The notes under the pieces: model-generated
What the model saw: the letters and a program-made list of their open reading frames with translations, nothing else
The model's database searches: none
Told to the model about the DNA's origin: nothing
Position numbers and translations under genes: made by a program
Shown here: in pieces, positions 9,451-17,542 of the stretch
Position numbering within the stretch: position 1 is the first letter of the stretch
Layout of the letters: each line of letters starts with the position of its first letter
Assembly: GCF_001541095.1 (NCBI RefSeq)
Contig: NZ_LMXH01000004.1
Location: 278,429-342,428, forward strand
Source of the DNA: Paenibacillus sp. FJAT-26967
Lineage (GTDB): Bacteria > Bacillota > Bacilli > Paenibacillales > NBRC-103111
DNA: 64,000 bases
Direction: 5' to 3'

Positions 9451-10350
9451 CTAGTTCTGGAATGGAATCGATTCCGCGGCATGGCGTACCTTTTGTACAA
9501 AAACCTCCACTGCCTTGGAACCTTCTAACGATGCAGAACGGACAATCGCGAACGAACGGGTCAGTTTGCTGCCCCCGATTCCGATATTGACAATTTCTCC
9601 TGCCTCAAGCTCCCTGCGGACAATCCAGCGGGACAAAAAGGCGATACCCAGACCGGCCGCCACGGCTTCCTTGATGCTCTGGCTGCTGCTGAACATGAAG
9701 GATCTTCTGACACGAAGGTTCCACTCGGCGATTAACTGGTCGCTGAAATTGCGAGTGCCCGATCCCGTCTCACGCCATACCCACGTCTGATCCTGCAGAG
9801 CATGAAGATTAAAGGGCTTATGGGCAAGCGGGTGATCATGCGGCGCTACGAGAATCATCTCATCTTCCATGAAGGGCTCCACGGACAGATCGCTTGCATC
9901 TGTATGGCCTTCGATCAACCCGATATGAAATTGATCGTGCCGGACTCCATGTACGACTTCAACGGTATTGGCGATGGTCGAGTGGATATCGACTTGAGGG
10001 TACTGTTTGGCGTAATCCGCGAGCAGACGAGGCAGAATATATTCACCGATGGTAAAACTCGCGCCAATGCGCAAAGAGCCTGTCACGACGTGCTTGAGCG
10101 CATCAATCTCTTGGCGTGCCTCATCGTAGAGGCGGAGGATCTTGCGGGCACGGGTGTAAAGAAGCTCGCCGGCTTCTGTTAACTGGACGCGTTTGGGAGA
10201 GCGGTTAATCAGTTTCGAATCGAATTCCTGCTCCAGGCTCCGGATATGCTGGCTAACGCCCGGCTGTGAAATATTAAGGGCTTCCGCAGCCCTGGAAAAA
10301 TTCCTATGCTCGGCAACCGCTGCAAATACGCGCAGATGATCGACAATCAT
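9451..10350 (-). CDS. LysR-family transcriptional regulator (CysL/YeiE-like)
   Basis: 299 residues: N-terminal winged helix (AAVAEHRNFSRAAEALNISQPGVSQHI) and a two-lobed effector-binding domain from about residue 90 (GSLRIGASFTIGEYILP). The start has GGAGG upstream. It is divergently transcribed from the YeiH-type gene across 227 bases. This pairing is common for LysR regulators of sulfur or sulfite metabolism, so it probably controls the exporter and itself. The effector is unknown. Confidence 0.92.
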   Translation of the reverse strand: MIVDHLRVFAAVAEHRNFSRAAEALNISQPGVSQHIRSLEQEFDSKLINRSPKRVQLTEAGELLYTRARKILRLYDEARQEIDALKHVVTGSLRIGASFTIGEYILPRLLADYAKQYPQVDIHSTIANTVEVVHGVRHDQFHIGLIEGHTDASDLSVEPFMEDEMILVAPHDHPLAHKPFNLHALQDQTWVWRETGSGTRNFSDQLIAEWNLRVRRSFMFSSSQSIKEAVAAGLGIAFLSRWIVRRELEAGEIVNIGIGGSKLTRSFAIVRSASLEGSKAVEVFVQKVRHAAESIPFQN

Positions 10351-10487
10351 GCGTTCCTACCTCCGTTCGTAAGGCGGGTCCAGCTTTCCTTAAGAGAACT
10401 TCCTGTCAAAAGGAAGCCGCCGCTCTTCATAACGATATTGTATCATAAGTAAATGTAATGATTGAGATTGTGTATTCGTATTTCCTA

Positions 10488-10498
10488 TTCCTGAGGAA
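10488..10498. promoter_or_regulatory. Short palindrome in the lysR/yeiH divergent region
   Basis: TTCCTGAGGAA is a perfect 5-1-5 inverted repeat. It lies just upstream of a possible -10 (TATAGT, 10505-10510) for the YeiH-type gene, which has no recognisable -35. This fits an activator-dependent LysR target but is short enough to be chance. Confidence 0.3.
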
Positions 10499-10577
10499 CG
10501 CTTCTATAGTTAAGGTATGAAAGACACGAGAAACGCAGAACATCCGGCAGCCAGTCACAAGAATGGAGTGAGTCACC

Positions 10578-11864
10578 ATGAAAACAACGATACAGGTCCG
10601 GGCTCTTGGGCTAAAAATAAAAAATGGCATCTTGCACCCTAAGGATGCTGAACATGAAGGCAGCCTGCCTTCAGAAAACAGAGATGCCTGCAAACCATCC
10701 GCTCAGGCATCACAGGAACAGTCCGATTCCGGCATCCGCCCGCAAGCGGACCCCGCGGATTCGACAGCGGGTGTCACAGGCCGCTCCCCGGACGGGGACG
10801 CCTCTGCTTCCTCGCCGCGGAGCCCGCTGAAACGGATGACCGAGCTCCTGCCCGGAATCGGCATGACCCTGATTATCGCCCTCGTGGCCAAAGCATTGGC
10901 ACAGCTCCCTGGAGCAGGAATGATCGGGCAGCTCGTTCTGGCACTCCTGCTCGGTATTGTCTGGCGCGCTGCGCTGCCCGTTCCGGCTCCGGCCTCAGCC
11001 GGTCTTGCATTCGCCAACAAGAAGCTGCTCCGCTGGGGAATCATCCTGCTCGGCATGAGGCTCAGTCTTGCCGATGTGGTCCAGGCAGGTCCCGCCGTGT
11101 TCGCCGCGGCGGCAGTCAACATTGTCTTCGCCATCGCGGTCGTGTACGCCATCGCGCGGCGGATGAAGGTCGGGCCGGAGCTGGCCATGCTGGCGGCCTG
11201 CGGGACCGGAATTTGCGGCGCCGCGGCTATAGCCGGCGTATCTCCGCAAATCAAGGCCAGTGACGACGACACGGCTGTCGGCGTCACGGTCATTGCCTTA
11301 CTCGGCACGCTGTTTACGGTCGCGTATACCCTCGCGTATCCGCTGCTGGGCTTCACGCCTGCCGAGTACGGGCTGTTCTCCGGCGCGACGCTTCATGAGA
11401 TCGCGCATGTAGTAGCCGCAGCCGCACCGGGCGGCAGCGCTTCGGTCGACGCCGCGCTCGTCTCGAAGCTGACGCGCGTTGCCCTGCTGGCGCCGGTTGC
11501 CCTAGCGCTGGGTGTGTGGGCGGCCCGGCGTGAGCGCCGCAGCAGTGCAGGCGGAGCAGGCGCCGCGGGCCAGCCTGACGGCAGACCGCGCAGAGCGGGC
11601 GTGCCGGTGCCCTGGTTCATCGGCGGCTTCCTGCTCGCCGCCGGATTGAACACGCTCGGCATCGTGCCGGCCGGAGCTGCCGAAACCGCCGTTCAAGGCG
11701 CGTATCTGCTCATTGCGATGGCGATGGCCGGTCTTGGCCTTAACGTAAACCTGGCGGTCTTCCGCCGCCATGGCGTACGCGCCGCAGGTGCCGTGCTTCT
11801 CGGCTCGGTGCTGTTGTCGGCGCTCGGCATCGCGGAAGTGTATATCCTGCGAATGGTCGGCTAG
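10578..11864 (+). CDS. YeiH-family putative sulfate exporter
   Basis: Polytopic membrane protein of 428 residues with about ten hydrophobic segments from residue 90 on (LLPGIGMTLIIALVAK ... LLRWGIILLGMRLSL ... ACGTGICGAAAIAG ... LHEIAHVVAAA), the YeiH/PF03601 pattern. The ATG at 10578 has GGAGTGAG upstream. Residues 1-87 are hydrophilic, rich in Asp/Glu/Ser/Pro and unlike the family, whose members usually start close to the first membrane segment. An ATG at 10836 would give the usual length but has no ribosome binding site. Sulfate or sulfite-related export is a family annotation, not proven here. Confidence 0.85.
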   Translation: MKTTIQVRALGLKIKNGILHPKDAEHEGSLPSENRDACKPSAQASQEQSDSGIRPQADPADSTAGVTGRSPDGDASASSPRSPLKRMTELLPGIGMTLIIALVAKALAQLPGAGMIGQLVLALLLGIVWRAALPVPAPASAGLAFANKKLLRWGIILLGMRLSLADVVQAGPAVFAAAAVNIVFAIAVVYAIARRMKVGPELAMLAACGTGICGAAAIAGVSPQIKASDDDTAVGVTVIALLGTLFTVAYTLAYPLLGFTPAEYGLFSGATLHEIAHVVAAAAPGGSASVDAALVSKLTRVALLAPVALALGVWAARRERRSSAGGAGAAGQPDGRPRRAGVPVPWFIGGFLLAAGLNTLGIVPAGAAETAVQGAYLLIAMAMAGLGLNVNLAVFRRHGVRAAGAVLLGSVLLSALGIAEVYILRMVG

Positions 11865-12501
11865 ACGGGCAGGATGTACGGTTTAGAGCTCGATGTGTCT
11901 CGGCAAGAGCCTCATCTGGCGGAACTTTACCGGGCATGCTAATCCTGAGTGTACCGGTGGCGCTGCATGGAGGGGATCGAACACCTATGCGAAGCGGCGT
12001 TAAGCTTCAATAGCAGATTGCCGGCATGACAAATTCAGGATGAACATTCCTTTTTATTTCATAAGGGACCTCCCTTTGATGGTAAGACCCCATGTAGAGC
12101 AGCGGCGGCAGACTATGAGCCGGATTCTGAGCGGGTCAGGAATACCGGATAAGGGGCGTCTCTTTTTTAACCGAAATTTACCGGTTGTAACTAAGCAGGA
12201 AGTAGTGGCTCATAGTGGCTCATCTATCTTCCTTTTTAATTAACAAGTTAGCTGAAATAGTCTATAATTACATATTATACCTTTTTGGCTGTTTGGAATG
12301 AAACTCAAATAGATTCTTTGTAATCCTTGCAAGCCCCTTTCGTTTATTGCTGCGGACAGTTGGGAACACTTTCATTGGATAGAGGAAGCTGTAAGACGGG
12401 TTTCTATAAACAATTCTTATTTGATAATTAGATCAAAGCTTGTTTCAAATACTCCCTATCTGGGTATAGATCTAGTTGATACTATAAAGGAGGCGTTCAG
12501 G
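11865..12501 (+). other. Long intergenic region with a strong promoter and 5' leader
   Basis: 637 bases without a convincing gene; an open frame at 12040-12243 has no family features and no ribosome binding site. The first 370 bases show nothing clear. A tandem 10-bp repeat (TAGTGGCTCA twice) lies near 12203-12222. The second half holds the promoter at 12240-12268 and a leader of about 227 bases. I did not recognise a known riboswitch. Confidence 0.5.
12240..12268 (+). promoter_or_regulatory. Sigma-A promoter of the UPF0173 gene
   Basis: TTAACA, 17-base spacer, TATAAT: five of six and six of six matches to consensus. Transcription should start near 12275, leaving a long leader before the TTG start at 12502. 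Confidence 0.7.
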
Positions 12502-13188
12502 TTGCAAATTACTTATCACGGACATTCTTGCTTTTTGGTGGAAAACGATGGACACCGACTGCTTATTGACCCTTATTTAAGTGAAAATACGCAGGCTGTA
12601 GCTAATCCGGAAGAGATTCAAGCGGACGCGATCCTGCTTACACACGGACATCACGATCACATTGCAGATGCTGCTGATATTGCGAGAAAAAATGACTGCG
12701 TCATTATTGCCAATTATGAAATTGCCGCTTATTTTGCTTCTATGGGGCTAAAAACGTTCGCTATGAATGTGGGCGGAAGTGCTAAATTCGAATGGGGAAT
12801 CATTAAATATACGCTTGCTTTCCATACATCCGCTATCGAGATTGAGCCCGGCAAGTTTATTAATGGGGGCGCTCCGGCGGGAATCCTGCTGACGATGGGC
12901 GATAAAACGTTCTATCATGCCGGGGATACCGCGCTGTTCGGGGATATGAAGCTCTATGGTGAGATGTATAATATTGATGTTGCTGCACTGCCGATCGGCG
13001 ATGTGTTTACGATGGGACCGGAGGAAGCGGTGCTTGCGGCGACCTGGCTGCGTGCCAAGAAGTATATTCCTATCCACTACAATACGTTCGATGTGATCAA
13101 ACAGGACGCAAGCGAATGGATTCAAAAGCTGAAATTGGCCTATCAGGATGGAGTACGCCTGGCGCCGGGGGAAACATTAGACGTCTAG
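12502..13188 (+). CDS. UPF0173 metal-dependent hydrolase (YtkL-like)
   Basis: Metallo-beta-lactamase-fold protein of 228 residues, the usual family length. The metal-binding signature LTHGHHDHIAD is intact near residue 51. Later histidines and aspartates (FHAGDT-type YHAGDTALFGDM, and IPIHYNTF near the C-terminus) complete a dinuclear metal site. I chose the TTG at 12502 because AAAGGAGG lies 8 bases upstream and the protein then begins LQITYHGHSCFLV as in the family; the frame is open further back but without support. Substrate unknown. A terminator follows. Confidence 0.92.
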   Translation: MQITYHGHSCFLVENDGHRLLIDPYLSENTQAVANPEEIQADAILLTHGHHDHIADAADIARKNDCVIIANYEIAAYFASMGLKTFAMNVGGSAKFEWGIIKYTLAFHTSAIEIEPGKFINGGAPAGILLTMGDKTFYHAGDTALFGDMKLYGEMYNIDVAALPIGDVFTMGPEEAVLAATWLRAKKYIPIHYNTFDVIKQDASEWIQKLKLAYQDGVRLAPGETLDV

Positions 13189-13223
13189 TCATCGCCTGAG
13201 CCAGCATCTTGCCGGCCGGCCGG

Positions 13224-13262
13224 GGCTGCCATGTACTTATGAGTACAGAGGCAGCCTTCCTT
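13224..13262 (+). terminator. Terminator-like hairpin after the UPF0173 gene
   Basis: GGCTGCC at 13224-13230 pairs with GGCAGCC at 13250-13256, with an inner GTACT/AGTAC stem, followed by a T-rich but interrupted tail. Confidence 0.6.
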
Positions 13263-13398
13263 GTTTCTGTTCTTGATCTGTCCTTGATAAGGGTAGAGAA
13301 AACTTGTCGCAAAACTGGTAAACTAAAGAGATCACAAAAGGAAGAAACCGCCATTCACGGTAGACGCGGCAGGTGGCTCTTTCGGAGGAGAATCATAC

Positions 13399-14673
13399 AT
13401 GTCACCACAATCAGCAGTTAAAAAACCAAGGGAAACCAAACATATTGCGACAATCTCGCTGGGCGTTATGGGAGCGGGCTTCCTGGCCACGCTTCCATTT
13501 GCGCCTCACACGGCCGGAGCTTTTCTCCAGAGTGGATTTGAAGCGGGACTTGTCGGAGGTCTCGCGGACTGGTTCGCCGTCACGGCGCTGTTCCGTCATC
13601 CGCTGGGAATTCCGATCCCGCATACCGCGCTGCTGCCGAACAACCGGGCGCAGCTTACCAATGCGGTCGTGAACGCGGTGGAAGAGAATTTGCTCGGCAA
13701 GGAGAGCATTGCCCTGCGCATCGGACAGATGCGCCTGGTCGAGATGATGCTTGCCAAGGCGGAGGAGGCGCTGCGATCGGAGGGAGCCCGCGAAGCGGTG
13801 GGCAATGCCTGCCGGTACGCGCTGGAGCGGCTGCCGGTAGAGAAGACGGCGGCTTTCGCCGCCCAGCAAGTGCGCCGGGCTGCCGGGGAGATTAACCCGG
13901 AAGCGGCCATTGCGCTGGTGGTCGATCAGGTGCTGACGCACGGCTATGAGGAGCCTGCGTTCGACTTCCTGATCGACCGGGCTGAGCGCTGGGCTGTACG
14001 CGCGGACACGCGGCATATGCTCGGCGAAATCGCCGAGGGGGTGATCCATGGCATCGAGATGAACGGGCTGATGCAGTTCGCCAAGAACGCCTTCCTCGGA
14101 TTTATGTCCGGGGAACGCCTCGGCGCCCTGCTGCAGAATGCCCTGCTCGATAACTTGGCGGCTATGCGCCTGAACGGCCACCGCAACCGTGAGGCGCTGC
14201 TCGGTATGATTCGTCAGGAGCTGACGAATATGAAGGAGAATGAGCGCCTGCATGCCGGAATCGCGGCCTTCGTCCGGGAGCTGCCGGACAAGCTCCAGCT
14301 GGAGGAGCGGCTGGAGAAGCTGATCTCCGGCTGGCGTGACAAGCTGCTCCTAGAACTGCAGAACGGCCGCCTGCTTGATGACACCATCATGCCGCTGCTG
14401 GAGGAGGGCATCCGCAAGCTCCGCAGCGATGAGGCTACTATCCATAAGCTGGAGGAGTGGCTGAAGATGCAGATTACCGAGTTCGTCGAGCGGAATCACT
14501 CCAAGATCGGTGCGCTTGTGCGCGAGAATGTGGACAAGATGGACAACGCTATGCTGATTGAGTTTATTGAGAACAAGGTGGGCAAGGATTTGCAGTGGAT
14601 CCGGGTCAACGGCGCGGTCTGCGGTTTTGTCATCGGACTGGGGCTTGAAGGAATCCGGATGTTGTTCGGTTAA
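13399..14673 (+). CDS. DUF445 family membrane protein
   Basis: 424 residues. Hydrophobic segments lie near 20-60 (ISLGVMGAGFLATL, FEAGLVGGLADWFAVTALFRHPLG) and at the very C-terminus (VCGFVIGLGLEGIRMLF). Between them is a long, charged, helical region with coiled-coil character. The GLADWFAVTALFRHPLG stretch is the DUF445 hallmark. Start supported by GGAGGAG. The role is unknown; the topology suggests a membrane-tethered cytoplasmic stalk. Confidence 0.88.
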   Translation: MSPQSAVKKPRETKHIATISLGVMGAGFLATLPFAPHTAGAFLQSGFEAGLVGGLADWFAVTALFRHPLGIPIPHTALLPNNRAQLTNAVVNAVEENLLGKESIALRIGQMRLVEMMLAKAEEALRSEGAREAVGNACRYALERLPVEKTAAFAAQQVRRAAGEINPEAAIALVVDQVLTHGYEEPAFDFLIDRAERWAVRADTRHMLGEIAEGVIHGIEMNGLMQFAKNAFLGFMSGERLGALLQNALLDNLAAMRLNGHRNREALLGMIRQELTNMKENERLHAGIAAFVRELPDKLQLEERLEKLISGWRDKLLLELQNGRLLDDTIMPLLEEGIRKLRSDEATIHKLEEWLKMQITEFVERNHSKIGALVRENVDKMDNAMLIEFIENKVGKDLQWIRVNGAVCGFVIGLGLEGIRMLFG

Positions 14674-14810
14674 TAGGCCGTTGTTATAGGGTGTGGACTT
14701 TCCGTAAAGACTCCTGTGGAAAAAATCATCTTTGTGTAGGCAAAAGAACAGGCACGAATGCCTCTCCTTCCGTATGCTAAATCAGAAATAACCGAAGGGA
14801 GAGGTTCGAT

Positions 14811-15029
14811 ATGAGTCACCATCATCATCAACACCATAATAAATGTCTCTGTCCGGAAAAACAGGTATTTGATCCGCCGACAAGAGTCTATCGTGATTTC
14901 TACCACCCTCAAATCGTAGAGGTTGTTCATCCCGTTGAAATCGTGAATCGTCATCACTGTGTTCCGGTACCCAAACACGTTTATTGTTATACGGTAAGAG
15001 ATGAGTTCTGCCCGTCTCCAATTCGTTAA
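14811..15029 (+). CDS. CotD-like spore coat protein
   Basis: 72-residue, very His-rich N-terminus (MSHHHHQHHNKC) followed by short Tyr/His/Pro/Val segments and five cysteines, as in inner spore coat protein CotD relatives. GGGAGAGG precedes the ATG. About 40 bases upstream, AC at 14754 and CGTATGCTA at 14771 resemble a sigma-K promoter (AC, then CATAnnnTA), which would fit late mother-cell expression; this is a visual match only. A strong terminator follows. Confidence 0.75.
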   Translation: MSHHHHQHHNKCLCPEKQVFDPPTRVYRDFYHPQIVEVVHPVEIVNRHHCVPVPKHVYCYTVRDEFCPSPIR

Positions 15030-15061
15030 TGATCACGGGTCCGCTTCTTTAACATCGAACG

Positions 15062-15100
15062 AAATCCGCCTCCGTGTTTACCCGGACGTGGATTTTTTTT
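15062..15100 (+). terminator. Intrinsic terminator after the CotD-like gene
   Basis: AAATCC...TCCG stem pairs with CGGA...GGATTT, followed by eight T. Confidence 0.85.
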
Positions 15101-15121
15101 ACTTATTAAAAGGAACGGGGA

Positions 15122-15208
15122 ATGTTTCATGAGACGCCGGAATGGCTTAGACTATTAGTAAGGCAGGCTTTAACGGAACTGGAAAAAGAGTGCTTAACGG
15201 TGGAATAA
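15122..15208 (+). CDS. Possible 28-residue microprotein
   Basis: An ATG with AAGGAACGGGG directly upstream opens a 28-codon frame (MFHETPEWLRLL...TELEKECLTVE) that could form one amphipathic helix. It ends 18 bases before the DUF72 gene start and lies downstream of a terminator, so it would have to be transcribed with that gene. No family recognised. It may be a real small protein, a translational leader or chance. Confidence 0.35.
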   Translation: MFHETPEWLRLLVRQALTELEKECLTVE

Positions 15209-15226
15209 GACAAGGAGGAACGCGTC

Positions 15227-16081
15227 ATGATACGGATCGGTTTAGCCGGGTGGGGGGATCATGATGATCTCTATACGACTCCTTCTGAGAAAAGAGACAA
15301 ACTCCAGACTTATGCGGGGCATTTCCCGGTGGTGGAGTTAGACAGTTCCTTCTATGCCGTCCAGTCTACCCGCAATATGGAGAAATGGGTTCAGGAGACT
15401 CCGGCCGGATTCGGCTTTGTCGTGAAAGCTTATCAGGGCATGACAGGACATTTGAGAGGCAAAAATCCGTTTGAACATGAAGAAGACATGTTCCGCGCAT
15501 TTGTGCAGTCTTTAGAGCCGATGCGACAGGCGGATAAGCTGAAAATGGTGTTATTCCAATATCCGCCCTGGTTTGATTGCAGCCGTGAGAACGTGGAGAT
15601 CCTGCGCGAAGCAAGGAGCCGGATGCAGAATCTTCCCGTTGCCGCTGAATTCCGGCACCAGAGCTGGTACAGCGCGGATATGCAGGAGAAGACGCTCCGC
15701 TTCCTGAAGGAAGAAGGCTGGATACATACGGTCTGCGATGAACCGCAGGTTGGCAGCGGGTCCGTACCCATTGTGCTGCAGGCTGCCAACCCGGACGTCA
15801 CCTTAGTGCGTTTCCACGGCCGCAACGCGGGGGGCTGGGTAGGGGCTCCACCGGGGAAAAGCTGGCGCGATGTCCGCTACCTCTACCGCTATAACAGAAC
15901 GGAATTGCAGGAGTGGGCGGATCGTCTCAAGACGCTGGAGCGCAGCAGCAAGGAAGTCTGTGTGATCTTCAACAACAATTCAGGCGGCGATGCGGCGGCG
16001 AATGCCAAGGAATTGTCTTCTATGCTGGGGATTAAGCCGGAGGGATTAGCTCCCAGACAGCTGGATCTTTTCGAGGGATAG
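15227..16081 (+). CDS. DUF72 family protein (YunF/YecE-like)
   Basis: 284-residue TIM-barrel-like protein. The family opening IRIGLAGWGD, then VVELDSSFYAVQS, FVVKAYQGMTGH, KMVLFQYPPWF, AAEFRHQSW and the terminal FNNNSGGDAAANAKEL are all present. AAGGAGG lies upstream of the ATG. Biochemical role unknown. A good terminator follows. Confidence 0.92.
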   Translation: MIRIGLAGWGDHDDLYTTPSEKRDKLQTYAGHFPVVELDSSFYAVQSTRNMEKWVQETPAGFGFVVKAYQGMTGHLRGKNPFEHEEDMFRAFVQSLEPMRQADKLKMVLFQYPPWFDCSRENVEILREARSRMQNLPVAAEFRHQSWYSADMQEKTLRFLKEEGWIHTVCDEPQVGSGSVPIVLQAANPDVTLVRFHGRNAGGWVGAPPGKSWRDVRYLYRYNRTELQEWADRLKTLERSSKEVCVIFNNNSGGDAAANAKELSSMLGIKPEGLAPRQLDLFEG

Positions 16082-16120
16082 CTTTCTTGTACGCGGGCAA
16101 TAAAATAGATTAATTCATAA

Positions 16121-16156
16121 ATAAGAGGCATGCTGCTGCATGGCTCTTATATTTTT
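16121..16156 (+). terminator. Intrinsic terminator after the DUF72 gene
   Basis: ATAAGAGGCATGC and GCATGGCTCTTAT pair with one mismatch around a TGCT loop, followed by ATTTTT. Confidence 0.85.
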
Positions 16157-16273
16157 GCAGCTTGAATTAGGATGGGTTATTATCCAAATATGTCCAAACG
16201 GGGAAGGTTGATATAAGATAGAGCTGAACCTGGTTTTATTAGGATAGGTGAAAAAATCGAGGGGTGTAAATTT

Positions 16274-16831
16274 GTGATTGCTCTCATTACTTTGACTACT
16301 TTTATCGGATTATTGGCTTTAGCGATTTTTGCGGGACCTCCCGGAGGCTTGATTATTGTATCTCTTCTGCTTGGAATCGCATATGCGACTTACCGGAAGG
16401 TTCTTCAAATCCATAGCGATCTGCAACGGATCAAGGAGACGTTAGGATTGGCGGAAATCGCGGGAGATAAGCTGCCAGAACCAATCATGGAAAGAAAACT
16501 GGAACGGTTGGAGCCTATAGTTACTGTGACAGGAGCGATTGATCAAAACGCAAGGTGCAGGCACTATCACGCAGATAACGATATCGTGGGAATTAAGTTT
16601 AAATGCTGTGATACGTATTACGGGTGTTATCAGTGTCACCAGGAGCTTGCGGGCCACCCGTCTGTAACCTGGAAAAGAAGCGATAGGAATGCAAAGGCCG
16701 TCTTATGCGGCAATTGCGCATCTGAGATGAGTATCCGCAGCTATTTGGAATGCGGAGATACATGTCCTTACTGCCGAAGCCTGTTTAATCCCGGCTGCAA
16801 AAAGCATTATTCGCTTTATTTTGAGGAATAA
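16274..16831 (+). CDS. Membrane-anchored CHY zinc finger protein
   Basis: 185 residues. Residues 1-45 hold two closely spaced hydrophobic stretches (LITLTTFIGLLALAIFAG, LIIVSLLLGIAYA), then a short helical linker with charged residues. From about 98 on there is a CHY-type zinc finger: CRHYH, FKCCDTYYGCYQCHQE, LCGNCASEMS, CGDTCPYCRSLFNPGCKKHY. Typical bacterial CHY proteins are around 100 residues and soluble, so the membrane anchor is unusual. GTG start with GAGGGG upstream. In eukaryotes this fold is found in Hot13 and Pirh2; a zinc-binding or redox role at the membrane is inference. Confidence 0.75.
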   Translation: MIALITLTTFIGLLALAIFAGPPGGLIIVSLLLGIAYATYRKVLQIHSDLQRIKETLGLAEIAGDKLPEPIMERKLERLEPIVTVTGAIDQNARCRHYHADNDIVGIKFKCCDTYYGCYQCHQELAGHPSVTWKRSDRNAKAVLCGNCASEMSIRSYLECGDTCPYCRSLFNPGCKKHYSLYFEE

Positions 16832-16937
16832 AACCGGGGGCGGATTGGATAGCTCGTTAACTATCGGCTGCGGCTATGGCGGGGTGATCTGTTTTGAATG
16901 GAGATTGGGGCTGTGGGAGCCCTTCATTCAGCAACCC

Positions 16938-16986
16938 AAAAGCCTGTAGATCCGGCTCCTTACGGAACTTGATCTACAGGCTTTCT
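16938..16986. terminator. Bidirectional terminator
   Basis: AAAAGCCTGTAGATC and GATCTACAGGCTTT pair almost perfectly. It serves the minus-strand LysM gene (TTTT tail on that strand) and can stop plus-strand transcripts from the CHY gene. Confidence 0.8.
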
Positions 16987-17003
16987 TGTGCGGATAGACC
17001 TGC

Positions 17004-17342
17004 CTACCGTTCCAGACGGTTGACCCGCTGCTCCAGACGGTCGATGCGCTGGTCCAAGCGGTTCACTTCGCGGGTCAGACGGTTGACTTCCCTGTCAAGC
17101 TGGTTAAACTCGCGCTCCAGGCGCGACACCCGCTGCTCCAGTCCGCCTCCCGGCCCCGGACCGGGTCCAGGTCCAGGTCCAGGTATCGGGCCCGGACCGT
17201 ACACCGGAATAAGGAGCCGCTGACCCACATAAATGTTCAGGCTTGTTAAATTATTGGCACGGAGTATGGCTTCCACGGTTGTATTATAGCGGTTCGCTAT
17301 ATTGAACAATGTGTCACCGGGCTGCACGACATAAGTAATCAT
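17004..17342 (-). CDS. Small LysM protein with a Gly-Pro linker and coiled coil
   Basis: 112 residues in three parts: one LysM domain (about 1-46, TYVVQPGDTLFNIANRYNTT ... LIPV), a Gly/Pro repeat (GPGPGPG..., about 49-66), and a heptad-like coiled coil (67-112, alternating LEQRV, LDREV, LTREV, LDQRI units). No signal peptide is visible, so if the LysM binds peptidoglycan it may do so in the spore or reach it by another route. GGGGAGG precedes the ATG; its own terminator follows. I know no named family with this order. Confidence 0.85.
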   Translation of the reverse strand: MITYVVQPGDTLFNIANRYNTTVEAILRANNLTSLNIYVGQRLLIPVYGPGPIPGPGPGPGPGPGGGLEQRVSRLEREFNQLDREVNRLTREVNRLDQRIDRLEQRVNRLER

Positions 17343-17462
17343 GTAACGTTCCTCCCCATCACGGAGTTGTTGAGATGCCTACCCGCATTGTATGCCGGAT
17401 ATAGGCATCTGGCCCCCGGCATGTGCCCAATCTCAGCAAGAAATATAGGCCCAAAATTTCCA

Positions 17463-17492
17463 TTGCCGACTTGTGGACATTTATGCTAGATT
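17463..17492 (+). promoter_or_regulatory. Probable promoter of the HtrA-like gene
   Basis: TTGCCG, 18-base spacer, TAGATT preceded by TGC (extended -10). Predicted start of transcription near 17499. Confidence 0.45.
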
Positions 17493-17542
17493 GAAGCGAC
17501 AGAATTGATTTCCAAATATTTCATGGAAGATGGGGTCTACAA

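Noticed and set aside
12203..12222. Tandem 10-bp repeat TAGTGGCTCA
   Set aside because: Only two copies and no context; too short to call a functional repeat.
12040..12243. Frame of 67 codons in the long intergenic region
   Set aside because: No ribosome binding site, no conserved features, and ends at the promoter of the next gene.
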